A stretch of DNA of 44,117 bases from Paracoccus sp. UBA889. GTDB lineage: Bacteria; Pseudomonadota; Alphaproteobacteria; Rhodobacterales; Rhodobacteraceae. Under the pieces are notes generated by a model. It was not told the DNA's origin, searched no databases, and was given only the letters and a program-made list of their open reading frames with translations. Position 1 is the stretch's first letter, and every line of letters starts with the position of its first letter. A program made the position numbers and the translations under genes. Below, piece by piece: positions 15,883-25,010 of this stretch. Location: assembly GCA_002294185.1 (NCBI GenBank), contig DBFD01000050.1, positions 210,707 to 254,823 of the forward strand, given 5' to 3'.

Positions 15883-16821
15883 ATGCAAAGCCGGACCGAA
15901 AGGCCAGATGCCGTCATCGACGCGCCGAAGGGCAACTGGGTGGACCGATACGCGCCCGAGCGCTGGCGGCCCTGGCTGCGCCTCAGCCGGGCCGACCGGC
16001 CCATCGGGACGTGGCTGCTGCTGCTGCCCTGCTGGTGGGGCGTCGGGCTGGCGATGATGTATGATGCGCCGCGGCTCTTCGATCTTTGGATCGTGATCGC
16101 CTGCGCCATCGGCGCCTTCGTCATGCGTGGCGCGGGCTGCACCTGGAACGACATCACCGACCGGGACATCGACGCGCAGGTCGCCCGCACCCGGTCGCGG
16201 CCCCTTCCCTCGGGCGCCATCAGCCTGCGCGGCGCCTATCTGTGGCTGCTGGCACAGGGGCTGGTCGGGCTGGCGATCCTGCTGACACTGGGCCCGGCGG
16301 CGATCTGGATGGGCGTCATCTCGCTGGCGCTGGTGGCGATCTATCCATTCGCGAAACGCTTTACCTGGTGGCCGCAGATCTTCCTGGGTCTTGCCTTCAA
16401 CTGGGGGGTGATGCTGGCCTATGCGGCCCATGCGGGCCAGGTCGATCTGGCCCCTGTCGTGGCCTGGCTGGGCGGCATCGCCTGGACCATCTTCTACGAT
16501 ACGATCTATGCCCATCAGGATGTCGAGGATGACGCCCTGATCGGGGTCAAATCCACCGCGCGCCTGTTCGGCAGAAACAGCCCCCGCTATCTGGCGCGCA
16601 TCGCGATGCTGGCGGTCGCCCTGCTGGGGCTGGCCATCCTGCTGAGCCATCGCAATCTCTTGATCGCCGCTATCGGTCTGGCCGGCTTTGCCGCGCATCT
16701 GGCCTGGCAGCTGAAGAATTTCAAGCCGGATCATGGTGATAGCTGTCTTCGCCTGTTCCGGTCGAACCGCGATGCCGGGCTGATCCTTGCGCTGTTTCTC
16801 GCCCTTGCCGGGCTGAGCTGA
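15883..16821 (+). CDS. ubiA: 4-hydroxybenzoate octaprenyltransferase
   Basis: A 312-residue integral membrane prenyltransferase of ubiquinone synthesis that attaches the polyprenyl chain to 4-hydroxybenzoate. The first magnesium-diphosphate motif N89-D90-x2-D93 with D95 and D97 and the second motif near residue 210 (YDTIYAHQDVEDD) are both present, as are the family segments LRLSRADRPIGTWLLLLPC and SRPLPSGAIS. About eight to nine helices. ATG 15883 fits the family N-terminus; the ribosome-binding site is weak. Confidence 0.95.
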   Translation: MQSRTERPDAVIDAPKGNWVDRYAPERWRPWLRLSRADRPIGTWLLLLPCWWGVGLAMMYDAPRLFDLWIVIACAIGAFVMRGAGCTWNDITDRDIDAQVARTRSRPLPSGAISLRGAYLWLLAQGLVGLAILLTLGPAAIWMGVISLALVAIYPFAKRFTWWPQIFLGLAFNWGVMLAYAAHAGQVDLAPVVAWLGGIAWTIFYDTIYAHQDVEDDALIGVKSTARLFGRNSPRYLARIAMLAVALLGLAILLSHRNLLIAAIGLAGFAAHLAWQLKNFKPDHGDSCLRLFRSNRDAGLILALFLALAGLS

Positions 16822-16850
16822 TTGCACGCCCGGCGGGCCGACGCTAGAGG
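16822..16850 (+). promoter_or_regulatory. Candidate promoter of the OmpA-family gene
   Basis: TTGCAC (16822-16827) and TAGAGG (16845-16850) are 17 bases apart and begin directly after the ubiA stop. Predicted leader about 26 bases. Confidence 0.45.
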
Positions 16851-16882
16851 GATGCGACCCGCAACAGCCGAAGGCCCATCGC

Positions 16883-19066
16883 ATGGCACCCTTGCGCCGC
16901 AGGATTTCCCCGACTTTGGCCACGATCCTCGTCCTCGCTCTGGCGGGCGGGCTGAGCTGGTGGGGCGCGCGATCCACGGCGGCTTTCATCGAAGATCGGT
17001 CGTTGCAGGATGTCCAGGTCGCGCTGCGCAGCGCAGGATATGACTGGGCCGGGGTCGAGACTGACGGGTTGCAGGTGCGGCTGACAGGCACCGCGCCAAG
17101 CGAGGTGGACCGTTTCCGCGCCATGACGCAGGCCGCCACGGCAGTCGATTCCAGTCGCATCCTGGATCAGATGACCGTCGCCGCCGCCGAGGCGCTGGAC
17201 CCGCCCGATTTCAAGGTCGAATTGCTGCGCAACCCGCAGGGCATTTCGCTGATCGGGCTGGTTCCGGCCTCGACCGACCGCAACGCGCTGCTGCGGTCGC
17301 TGCGCAGCGAAACCTCGGCGCCGAAAGTGACCGACCTGCTGGAGACCGCCGATTACAAGCTGCCCGAGGGCTGGCAGGCGGCGCTGGATTACGGCATCCA
17401 GGCTGCCCAGATGGCCGGCAGCGCCAAGATCTCGATCCAGCCGGGCGCGGTGACGGTGGCCGCGATCACCGACAGCCGCGCCGAAAAGGGCCGGCTGGAA
17501 ACCGCGCTGAAACGCGCCGTGCCCAAGGGCGTCAGGCTGACCAGCCAGATCACCGCGCCGCGTCCGGTCATCGCGCCGTTCACGATGCGATTCGTCATCG
17601 ACGGCGACGGCCCCAGGTTCGAGGCCTGCTCGGCCGCAACCGAAGACGGGCGACAGCGGATCCTTGAGGCGGCGCTGAGCGCGGGGTTGCAGGGCAAGCC
17701 GGGCTGCACCCTGGGCCTTGGCGCACCAAGCCCGGATTGGGACGAGGCCGCCGAGCAGGCCATCGCGGCGGTGGCGCGGCTGGGGCAGGGAACGGTCACG
17801 ATTTCGGACGCCGACGTGGCTCTGACCGCGCCCGAGGCGGTGACGCAGGTGCGCTTTGACGAAGCGGCCGGTCGGCTGGAACAGGCCCTGCCGCGCGTCT
17901 TTTCGCTTCATGCCGAACTAGAGCGTGAATCCGGGCAGGATGCCGGGCCGGCGGAATTCATCGCCGCGCTGAGCGGCGACCGGGCGCTGTCGATGCGCGG
18001 CCGGATCGCCGACGTGCCGATGCGCGAGGCGGTGGACAGCTTTGCCCGCGCCCGCTTTTCCGAGGTGGACAGCAGCCTGCGCAGCGATGCGGCGGTGCCG
18101 GATGGCTGGACGGTGCGCGTGATCGGCGCGCTGGAGGCGATGGCCGTTCTGGAAAGCGGGACCGTTCAGGTCACTCCCGACATGCTGCGGATGGCCGGCA
18201 CCTCGGGCGATCCGAATGCCGCCGAAAATGCCGCGGCCGCCCTGTCGAACCGGATCGGGGCCGGCGCGCGCTATGCCCTGTCGATCCGCTATGACCGCCG
18301 GCTGGACCCGGCGCTGGACCTGCCCGATGGTCAGGAATGTGTGCGGCGGCTGAACCTGATCATGTCCGAATCCGAGATCGGATTCGAGCCGGGCAAGTCC
18401 ACCATCGCGGGCGATCCGCAGCCGACGCTGGCGCGGCTGGCCGAGGCGATGACCGAATGCGCGGATTTCCAGATCGAGGCCGGCGGGCATACCGATGCGC
18501 AGGGATCGCAAGGGTTCAACGCCGATCTGTCGCGTGCCCGTGCGCAGGCGCTGGTGGCGGCGATGGCCGAGGCCGGGATCGACACCGCCAACCTGACCGC
18601 ACGCGGCTATGGCGAAAGCCAGCCCATCGCCAGCAACGACACCGAGGCCGGGCGCGAGGAGAACCGGCGCATCGAGTTCCGTCTGTTGTCGGAGATGCCG
18701 ATCCGCAATACCCCGCTGCCGGTGCCGATCCTGCGCGAGGGTGTCACCAGCGAGCCGGTCGCGCCGCTGCAGGGACCGCCCGCGCCGGACATCGCGACCT
18801 CCTCGGGAATGGCGCCCGAAGGCGGCGCGGCCACGTCGATCGATGCCGTTCAGGGACCGCAAAGGCCGCAGGCGGGCGAAAGCCGTGCGGTTCCGGCGAC
18901 CGTCGGGGTCAGCGAACAGGTTCCGGCACTGGACGATCGCGACGAAACCGTTAGGCTTCCGGTTCAGACGCCCGGCGCCGACACGCCCCGCCCCTCGCCC
19001 CGGCCCGAGGATGCCGCGACATCCGCGACCGGGCAGGAACAGCAAGACACCACCCCCGCGCCATAG
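16883..19066 (+). CDS. OmpA-family envelope protein with long N-terminal region
   Basis: A 727-residue protein. An N-terminal hydrophobic segment (about 12-28) serves as membrane anchor or uncleaved signal. Residues 30-480 carry several BON-like repeats (for example DVQVALRSAGYDWAGVETDG, GLQVRLTGTAP). Residues about 490-600 are an OmpA C-terminal peptidoglycan-binding domain: SEIGFEPGKSTI, IEAGGHTDAQGSQGFNADLS, and ARGYGESQPIASNDT with EENRRIEFRLL. The last 120 residues are proline-rich and disordered. It probably ties the inner membrane to the cell wall. The next gene, for a coiled-coil membrane protein, follows after 30 bases and may share the operon. Confidence 0.85.
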   Translation: MAPLRRRISPTLATILVLALAGGLSWWGARSTAAFIEDRSLQDVQVALRSAGYDWAGVETDGLQVRLTGTAPSEVDRFRAMTQAATAVDSSRILDQMTVAAAEALDPPDFKVELLRNPQGISLIGLVPASTDRNALLRSLRSETSAPKVTDLLETADYKLPEGWQAALDYGIQAAQMAGSAKISIQPGAVTVAAITDSRAEKGRLETALKRAVPKGVRLTSQITAPRPVIAPFTMRFVIDGDGPRFEACSAATEDGRQRILEAALSAGLQGKPGCTLGLGAPSPDWDEAAEQAIAAVARLGQGTVTISDADVALTAPEAVTQVRFDEAAGRLEQALPRVFSLHAELERESGQDAGPAEFIAALSGDRALSMRGRIADVPMREAVDSFARARFSEVDSSLRSDAAVPDGWTVRVIGALEAMAVLESGTVQVTPDMLRMAGTSGDPNAAENAAAALSNRIGAGARYALSIRYDRRLDPALDLPDGQECVRRLNLIMSESEIGFEPGKSTIAGDPQPTLARLAEAMTECADFQIEAGGHTDAQGSQGFNADLSRARAQALVAAMAEAGIDTANLTARGYGESQPIASNDTEAGREENRRIEFRLLSEMPIRNTPLPVPILREGVTSEPVAPLQGPPAPDIATSSGMAPEGGAATSIDAVQGPQRPQAGESRAVPATVGVSEQVPALDDRDETVRLPVQTPGADTPRPSPRPEDAATSATGQEQQDTTPAP

Positions 19067-19096
19067 CGAAAACCAGAGCGACCAGAACCAGAGCGC

Positions 19097-19426
19097 ATGA
19101 ACCGAACCGAATTCATCACCGTCACCGCCATCATCCTGTTCGGCGCCTTCCTGCTGGGCTGGATCGCAAGCTGGATCGTCCATCGCCTGACCCGGCGCAC
19201 CCGTGCCGACATGTCCGAATTGGACCGAATGGCCCAGCAATTGCACGATACCGAAGAACAGCGCGACCAGGCCGTCGCGCGCCTGGAAGAGGTCGAGGCA
19301 GACCTGTCCAGCCGCCTTGCAGGGACCGAATCGGAACTGCAGGCCGCGATGGACGGGCTGCGCGAAAGCCGCGCCGAGGTCGAGGAACTGCGCGACTATA
19401 TCGAGCGGAAACTGGTCCGCCGCTGA
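19097..19426 (+). CDS. Membrane-anchored coiled-coil protein, 109 aa
   Basis: A 109-residue protein with one membrane helix (about residues 7-28), a basic junction (HRLTRRTR) and a C-terminal coiled coil (about 38-105, MSELDRMAQQLHDTEEQ onward) with heptad spacing. No enzymatic motif. ATG 19097 follows CAGAGCG rather than a strong site. Its position directly behind the OmpA-like gene suggests a shared envelope or division-related role, but this is inference. Confidence 0.75.
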   Translation: MNRTEFITVTAIILFGAFLLGWIASWIVHRLTRRTRADMSELDRMAQQLHDTEEQRDQAVARLEEVEADLSSRLAGTESELQAAMDGLRESRAEVEELRDYIERKLVRR

Positions 19427-19714
19427 GATCGGTCGCGCAAGCCGGCGAGCCGTGCCGCCGATCCTCGCCCTGCGCGCCCGTCGTCCCAACCCGGCCTGCC
19501 GGCGTGCTGAACAAGGCGATGCGCATCAGGATCGCGCCTTTGCGACAAGGGCGGCAGCCGCCGATCGCGATCGTGACGCGCCCGCCGATCGGGCGGTTAG
19601 CGGAACATGACCTTGATGTGCAGGGAATGGCTTCTGCTCGACTGCTTTTCACCCAATGGATGCAGCCAATGTTTCAAGAAGGCAGGATACGTTTCGACCT
19701 GGAATCATACCGCT
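19427..19714. other. Convergent intergenic region with an AT-richer stretch
   Basis: These 288 bases separate two gene ends. No gene is supported. From about 19605 to 19715 the base composition is clearly lower in GC than the surroundings (cttgatgtgcagggaatgg and onward), yet no reading frame resembles a known protein. No intrinsic terminator was found. Confidence 0.5.
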
Positions 19715-20617
19715 TTAGACCGCAGCCCGCCTGCGCGCCTCTGCCCTGATGTTGAAATAGTTTCCCGTCAGGATCAGCGTCGCGCCCAGGATGACCAGAG
19801 GTCCGATCGGCTCGTCGTAAAACACCATGCCGACCAGCGCGATCACCGGCAGGCGCAGGAAATCGAACGGCATGACCAGCGTCGCGGGCGCCAGCCGCAG
19901 GGCGTTGGCGATGCAGAAATGCGCCGTCAGCCCGGCCCCGCCGATCAGCGCGATCCACAAGGCCGTCTGGCCCGAGGGCAGGGCGACATCCCCGTCCAGC
20001 CCGGCAAGGAGAAAGCCCAGGACGGCCTGCATGACCGTCATCCACCACAGGATGCAGGCGACGCCGACCCGCGCGGTCAGCTGCTTGGTGAGGATATAGG
20101 TCAGCGCGAAACCCACCGCGCTGCCCGCCGCCGCGATCAGGCCCGGTGTCAAGGGCGCCGCGCCCGGCCGCGCCACCAGCAGGATACCCGCGAACCCCAG
20201 GGCGGCGGCAATCATCCGCGCCTGCGTCCACCGTTCGCCCAGAAAGAAGCGCGACAGCACCAGCGCCCAAAGCGGCGCGGTGAATTCCAGCGCGAAGACC
20301 TGCGCCAGCGGGATCGAGAAGATCGCGAAGAACCACAGGTTCTGCGCCGTGAAATGACAGATGTTGCGGGCCAGGTGCAGCCCCGGATCGCGCAGGTTGA
20401 CGACATGCCAGCGGCCGCGCAGCGTGATCAGGCCGCCGACGATCGCGATCCCGACCAGCGAGCGCCAGGCCATGATCTCGAACGTGTCCAGCGACAGCGA
20501 CACCGCGCGCCCGGCCACCGCCATCGAGGTGAAGGACGCGACCGCACCCAGCATCCAGACCGCCGCGACCAGCGGATTGGCCGGGTGCGGCGCCGGAATA
20601 TCGGCCCGCGCGCTCAT
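19715..20617 (-). CDS. EamA-family (drug/metabolite) exporter
   Basis: A 300-residue protein with ten predicted membrane helices in two repeated EamA units (about 25-150 and 165-290), the layout of DMT-superfamily transporters that export amino acids or other small metabolites. Characteristic segments are MAWRSLVGIAIVGG, ALEFTAPLWALVLS and the second-repeat YDEPIGPLVILGATLILTGN. ATG 20617 was chosen because CGGAGATC stands before it; an in-frame ATG at 20659 would add 14 residues. The substrate cannot be told. Confidence 0.88.
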   Translation of the reverse strand: MSARADIPAPHPANPLVAAVWMLGAVASFTSMAVAGRAVSLSLDTFEIMAWRSLVGIAIVGGLITLRGRWHVVNLRDPGLHLARNICHFTAQNLWFFAIFSIPLAQVFALEFTAPLWALVLSRFFLGERWTQARMIAAALGFAGILLVARPGAAPLTPGLIAAAGSAVGFALTYILTKQLTARVGVACILWWMTVMQAVLGFLLAGLDGDVALPSGQTALWIALIGGAGLTAHFCIANALRLAPATLVMPFDFLRLPVIALVGMVFYDEPIGPLVILGATLILTGNYFNIRAEARRRAAV

Positions 20618-20687
20618 CTCGTGATCTCCGGCATCGGCCCGCATCCCCCTGGCCCGCATGGCTAGCGCGGCCTTGCAGCCGATGCAA

Positions 20688-21572
20688 TCAGGCCGGCCCG
20701 GCCGGCCGGCGGGTCATCGTCAATGTGACCCATTCGCCCAGATCGTCGCGCCGGTCCAGCGCAAATCCCGCCGCCTCATAGGCCGCGATGACATCTTGCC
20801 CCTGATCGCCGAGGATCCCGGACAGGATGATCTTGCCGCCGGGCGACACATGGCGCGCCATTTCGGGCGACAGATCGATCAGCGGTTGTTTGAGGATGTT
20901 CGCCAATACCAGATCGAAGGGCGCGGCCTGTTCCAGGATCGGATGATCGAAACCCGTGGCCTCGATACATTCCACCCGGCCGTCCAGCCCGTTTGCGATC
21001 ACATTGGCCGCCGCGGTATCGACCGCCACGCGGTCGATGTCGCCGGCCACGACCGTGACCGGCCAGATCCGTGCCGCCCCCATCGCCAGAACCGCCGTGC
21101 CGCAGCCGATATCGGCAATCCGATGCGCCTGGTAGCCGTCATCGGCCAGCCGGTCCAGCGCCTCCAGACAGCCCTTGGTGGTGCCGTGGTGGCCGGTGCC
21201 AAAGGCCATCGCGGCCTCGATGCACAGGGCCTCGACGCCCTGGGGCACCTTGTCGGCATCATGGGCACCATGGACGAAGAAGCGACCCGCCTCGACCGGT
21301 GTCAGTTCGCGCCGCACATGGGCCACCCAATCGACCTCGGGCAGTTCCGAGATCACGAAAGGCTCGGCCCGCCATGCGGCGGCCAGCAGCGCCAGGGCCA
21401 CCTCGTCCGGGGCTTCGAGGAAATAGAGCCCGACCTCCCAGCGATCCGATCCGTCCTCGATCTCGAACACGCCGGCGCCGACGGGTTCGGGGGTCAGATC
21501 CTCGCAGGCCTCGGCCAGCGCCTCGGCGGGTTCGCGGCCGGCAAGATGGGTCAGGGCGGTGAAGGTGGGCAT
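20688..21572 (-). CDS. prmA: Ribosomal protein L11 methyltransferase
   Basis: A 294-residue SAM-dependent methyltransferase that methylates lysines and the N-terminus of ribosomal protein L11. The substrate-domain link MAFGTGHHGTTKGCLEAL (about 122-139), SAM motif I DIGCGTAVLAMGA (154-166) and motif NILKQPLIDLSP (about 217) are present. ATG 21572 shares a base with the msrA stop (TGATG), so translation is coupled to msrA. Confidence 0.93.
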   Translation of the reverse strand: MPTFTALTHLAGREPAEALAEACEDLTPEPVGAGVFEIEDGSDRWEVGLYFLEAPDEVALALLAAAWRAEPFVISELPEVDWVAHVRRELTPVEAGRFFVHGAHDADKVPQGVEALCIEAAMAFGTGHHGTTKGCLEALDRLADDGYQAHRIADIGCGTAVLAMGAARIWPVTVVAGDIDRVAVDTAAANVIANGLDGRVECIEATGFDHPILEQAAPFDLVLANILKQPLIDLSPEMARHVSPGGKIILSGILGDQGQDVIAAYEAAGFALDRRDDLGEWVTLTMTRRPAGPA

Positions 21573-22147
21573 CAGATCGGGTCCGGGTTGGGCAGGGACG
21601 CCTCTACCCCTGTCCCCTTCAACCCGCAATAACCGTCGGGATTCTTTTCCAGATATTGCTGATGCGCCTCGGGGGCCGGCCAGAACGCGCCCTTGTCGAT
21701 GATCTGCGTGGTGATCTTGCCAAAGCCCTCGACCGCCAGCCGGTTGCCGTAATCGATCTTCGAGGCCTCGGCGGCGTGTCGCTGGCTGGAATTGAAGACC
21801 ATGATCAGGCTGCGATATTGCGGGCCAACATCGTTTCCCTGCCGGTCGCCCTGCGTCGGATCGTGGTTTTCCCAGAACAATTGCAGCAGATGATCGTAGC
21901 TGATCAGCGAACTGTCAAAGACCACGCGCACCACCTCGGCGTGGCCGGTATCGCCCTTGCAGACCTGCTCATAGGTCGGGTTCTCGGTCGAGCCGCCGGC
22001 AAAGCCTGCCTCGGTCAGCCAGACACCGTCCTGTTGCCAGAACAGCCGTTCGGCCCCCCAATAGCAGCCCATCCCGAAGATCGCCTGATCCAGGCCGTGC
22101 GGCACCTCGGCATCCATCGGCCGGTTGAAGATCGCATGAGTCGTCAT
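21572..22147 (-). CDS. msrA: Peptide-methionine (S)-S-oxide reductase
   Basis: A 191-residue MsrA that reduces methionine-S-sulfoxide in proteins. The catalytic cysteine is C28 in GMGCYWGAE (usually GCFWG), and a resolving cysteine is C174 in DGYCGLKGTG. Other conserved parts: GFAGGSTENPTYEQVCKGDTGHAE and FWENHDPTQGDRQGNDVG. It is first of a two-gene unit with prmA. ATG 22147 follows AGAAGGATGCGACG on the minus strand. Confidence 0.95.
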   Translation of the reverse strand: MTTHAIFNRPMDAEVPHGLDQAIFGMGCYWGAERLFWQQDGVWLTEAGFAGGSTENPTYEQVCKGDTGHAEVVRVVFDSSLISYDHLLQLFWENHDPTQGDRQGNDVGPQYRSLIMVFNSSQRHAAEASKIDYGNRLAVEGFGKITTQIIDKGAFWPAPEAHQQYLEKNPDGYCGLKGTGVEASLPNPDPI

Positions 22148-22245
22148 CGTCGCATCCTTCTGATCGTTGTGCCATAACGCGCCTGCCCGCGCGCCGGTTC
22201 GCCGCGACAAGGCGCGATCTTTCCCCTGCCTTCAACCCCCTGCGA

Positions 22246-22272
22246 GGCGCGACGGCCCCGTGGCGTCGCGCC
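22246..22272 (-). terminator. Hairpin downstream of xerC, possible terminator
   Basis: A perfect 9-bp stem (GGCGCGACG / CGTCGCGCC) with a 9-base loop lies between the end of xerC and the start of msrA. No T-tract is seen on either strand. It may mark the end of the fsa/DUF484/xerC transcript. Confidence 0.35.
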
Positions 22273-22358
22273 GGAAGGTGCAGGCCAGGACATGGCCAGC
22301 GGCGCGCGGCGGTTCAAGCCGCCTGACGGTTCCACCGGAAGCGGCGATGCCGCGGCCG

Positions 22359-23297
22359 CTAGCGGCGCGGATGCGCCGCGCGATAGACCGCCATCAGGTG
22401 CGCGTCGTCCACGCCGGTATAGACCTGCGTGGTGGACAGGCTGGCATGGCCCAGCAATTCCTGGATCGTGCGCAGATCGCCGCCGGCGGCCAACAGATGT
22501 GTGGCGAATGAATGGCGCAGGGCATGTGGCGTGGCACTGGGCGGCAGGCCCAGCGACGCCCGCGCCCGTCGCAACGCCCCGGCGATCTGGTCCTGTCCCA
22601 GGCGCCCGCCGCGCACGCCCCGGAACAGGGCCTGATCGGGCGCCAGCCGCCACGGGCATTGCGCCAGATAGGTTCCGACCGCCGCGCGCGCGGCCGGCAG
22701 GATCGGCACCTGCCGCTGCCGGCCTCCCTTGCCGGTGATGGTCAGCGCCTCGCGAAAGGGCCAGTCGCGCCCGTGCAGCGCCAGCGCCTCGGAAATCCGC
22801 AATCCGCAACCCCAGAGCAACGTCATCACCGCCACGTCGCGGGCCGCGACCCAGGGGCTGCCATGCCCGTCGGCCACGACTTCCAGCGCGTCCCGCGCCT
22901 CGGCCGGCGACAGCGGCCGGGGCAGCGACCGGGCGTATTTCGGGCTGCGGCTGGACAGCGCGGGCGACAGGTCGAACCCCTCGCGATCCGAGATCCAGCG
23001 CAGAAAACTGCGCACCGCCGATTGCCGCCGCGCAAGCGACCGTGGGCCCAGTCCCCGCGCCCGTTCGGCGGCGGCAAAGGCCCGCATGTCGGTCTGTCGC
23101 AGCGCGGCCAGCGATTTCGGCGTGGCGGGCGCGCCCTGATGGCCACCCAGGAAGGCCAGGAAGGCCAGCAGGTCGGCACGATAGGCCCGGATCGTATGAT
23201 CGGAGCGGTCGCGCGTCGCGGCCTCGGTTTCCAGCCAGCGCGCCAGGGCCGCCGCCATGGCGGGGGCAAGGGCCAGCGGGCCGGGCGCCGCGGTCAC
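22359..23297 (-). CDS. xerC: Tyrosine recombinase XerC
   Basis: A 312-residue site-specific recombinase with all six catalytic residues: R167 (CGLRISEAL), K190 (GKGGRQRQVP), H258 and R261 (HALRHSFATHLL), H284 (LGHASLSTTQVY) and nucleophile Y293. An N-terminal SAM-like core-binding domain covers about 15-105. With XerD it resolves chromosome dimers at dif. It starts with GTG 23297, which overlaps the DUF484 stop (GTGA), the usual arrangement of these two genes. It is a housekeeping recombinase, not an integrase of a mobile element: no element borders are visible. Confidence 0.93.
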   Translation of the reverse strand: MTAAPGPLALAPAMAAALARWLETEAATRDRSDHTIRAYRADLLAFLAFLGGHQGAPATPKSLAALRQTDMRAFAAAERARGLGPRSLARRQSAVRSFLRWISDREGFDLSPALSSRSPKYARSLPRPLSPAEARDALEVVADGHGSPWVAARDVAVMTLLWGCGLRISEALALHGRDWPFREALTITGKGGRQRQVPILPAARAAVGTYLAQCPWRLAPDQALFRGVRGGRLGQDQIAGALRRARASLGLPPSATPHALRHSFATHLLAAGGDLRTIQELLGHASLSTTQVYTGVDDAHLMAVYRAAHPRR

Positions 23298-24007
23298 GAT
23301 TTCAGGCGGCCCAGCAGGATCAGCCGGAACACCTGCCCGAAAAAGCGCAGCAGGTCGGTGCCCTGCGCGGGCATGAAGCGCGCCGGATCGGCGCTGCCCA
23401 TGACCAGCATCGCCCGCGGCCGCCGCGCGCCCAGATCCAGCGGCAGCAGCGCCTCGGACGCCACGTCGCGGCCATGGATCGGGCGGGTGATGGGCGAGGC
23501 CGGTCGCAGCACGATGTCGTCGCCGCGCGGCACCCGCCTTCCCGCAGTGACAATCCGGCCCAACGCGCCTTCGGGGGCGATCACCACATCCTCGGGCAGA
23601 TGCGCGATCTCGGGTTCTTCCTCGACCACCAGCCGCAGGGTTTCGACCCGCAGCAGCGGCGCGATATCGGCCTGGAGACTGTCCACCAGCTCGGTCAGAT
23701 CGGCCGATTCCATCAGCCCGACCACGGCGCGATGAACGACCGCCGTGCCCGACTGGTTGTCATAGGCGGCGGCGATGACGTTCTCGTGCTGCGACTCGAG
23801 CCGGTCCAGCCGGGTCTCCAGCGCCTCCATCGCACGGCCGCGAATGTCGATCACGTTCTCGCCGATCTCGGATTCGCGGGCGGCGACCAGCGCCCGCATC
23901 AGGTCGCGATCGGCCAGCAGGATTCCCGGATCGGCCAGCAACCGGTCTCGGGTTTCCGGATCCAGACCCGGATCCTGCTGTGCCTCGGCGGTCGATTCGA
24001 CGCTCAT
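23294..24007 (-). CDS. DUF484 family protein
   Basis: A 237-residue DUF484 protein with the usual plan: an N-terminal helical part (about 15-75) with a coiled-coil stretch (AMEALETRLDRLESQHENV) and a GAF-like C-terminal domain (about 85-225). DUF484 genes very often stand directly upstream of xerC, as here, with a 4-base overlap. The biochemical role is unknown; the neighbourhood suggests a link to chromosome resolution or simple co-expression. Confidence 0.9.
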   Translation of the reverse strand: MSVESTAEAQQDPGLDPETRDRLLADPGILLADRDLMRALVAARESEIGENVIDIRGRAMEALETRLDRLESQHENVIAAAYDNQSGTAVVHRAVVGLMESADLTELVDSLQADIAPLLRVETLRLVVEEEPEIAHLPEDVVIAPEGALGRIVTAGRRVPRGDDIVLRPASPITRPIHGRDVASEALLPLDLGARRPRAMLVMGSADPARFMPAQGTDLLRFFGQVFRLILLGRLKS

Positions 24008-24040
24008 TCTGCCCCTTTCCGCCGCCTTGCCGCGGCTGTT

Positions 24041-24694
24041 TCAGCCGATCTTCTGACCGGTCTTTTCCCAATCGGCAGTGAACTGCTCCAGCCCCTTGTC
24101 GGTCAAGACGTGCTTGGCCATCGCCTTGATAACGGCCGGAGGTGCGGTAATCACGTCACTGCCGATCTTGGCGACCTCGATGATGTGATTGACCGAACGG
24201 ATCGAGGCGGCGAGGATCTGCGTCTCGTAGCCGTAATTGTCATAAATCTCGCGGATATCGGCGATCAGGTCCACGCCATCCAGGTGAATGTCGTCCAGCC
24301 GCCCGATGAACGGGCTGATGAAGGTTGCCCCGGCCTTTGCCGCCAGGATCGCCTGGGCGGGGCTGAAGCACAGGGTGACGTTGACCATCTGGCCTTCGCT
24401 GGACAGCGCCTTGCAGGCCTTCAGCCCGTCCCAGGTCAGCGGCACCTTGACGGCGATGTTGTCGGCGATCTTGGCCAGGTGCTTGCCCTCGCGGATCATG
24501 TCCTCGGCCTTCTCGGCGACGACCTCGGCGCTGACGGGTCCGTCCACGATATCGCAAATCTCGCGGGTGACCTCTTCGATGTTGCGGCCGGCCTTCAGGA
24601 TCAGCGAGGGATTGGTGGTGACGCCGTCCAGCACACCCAACTCATTCAACTCCCTGATGGCATCCACATCGGCGGTATCGACAAAGAATTTCAT
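24041..24694 (-). CDS. fsa: Transaldolase / fructose-6-phosphate aldolase family protein
   Basis: A 217-residue short-type transaldolase (TalC/FSA group), a TIM-barrel class I aldolase. The Schiff-base lysine is K83 in [31 protein letters not shown] and [12 protein letters not shown] are hallmark segments. Members act either as transaldolase in the pentose phosphate pathway or as fructose-6-phosphate aldolase; the sequence alone does not decide between these. ATG 24694 follows GAGGAG at 24702-24707. The DUF484 gene starts 33 bases after its stop. Confidence 0.9.
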   Translation of the reverse strand: MKFFVDTADVDAIRELNELGVLDGVTTNPSLILKAGRNIEEVTREICDIVDGPVSAEVVAEKAEDMIREGKHLAKIADNIAVKVPLTWDGLKACKALSSEGQMVNVTLCFSPAQAILAAKAGATFISPFIGRLDDIHLDGVDLIADIREIYDNYGYETQILAASIRSVNHIIEVAKIGSDVITAPPAVIKAMAKHVLTDKGLEQFTADWEKTGQKIG

Positions 24695-25010
24695 GGCCCG
24701 GCTCCTCTGATAGGCTACGGGCCGGGTGATAGCGCAAAAGCCGTGGCCCGGAAAGGGGCGGCGGGCCGCGCCCGGGAATGGCGCGAAGGGCTGCGGCCGT
24801 CCGCGGGCGGGCGCAGCCATGATCGTGTCAGGCCATGCATGATCCGGGCATGCCTTGCATGCGATGTCACGCGCATGGCGGCGTCCGGGCGCCGGTCCCA
24901 TGGGGCGGATGGGCGCGGCCGGGGCGGGGCTGATACAGTGCGGGCCGACCGCAAGCCCTGGACGGTCGAGAACCCCTTGCAACCTGCATCCCCCGGCGTC
25001 TTTATCGCGC
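24695..25010. other. Divergent intergenic region between fsa and priA
   Basis: This 316-base gap lies between two divergent genes. It holds the candidate fsa promoter at 24726-24754 and a 7-bp GGCTGCG/CGCAGCC inverted repeat (24789-24818, 16-base loop). Several CATG-centred words cluster at 24836-24865 without a clear repeat. No gene is supported and no clear priA promoter is seen. Confidence 0.5.
24726..24754 (-). promoter_or_regulatory. Candidate promoter of fsa
   Basis: On the minus strand TTTCCG and TATCAC are separated by 17 bases. The same pattern (TTTCCC, 17 bases, TATCAC) precedes nadE. Confidence 0.4.

Noticed and set aside
22359-23297. Tyrosine recombinase considered as phage or island integrase
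   Set aside because: It overlaps DUF484 as housekeeping xerC does, and there are no attachment-site repeats or cargo genes.
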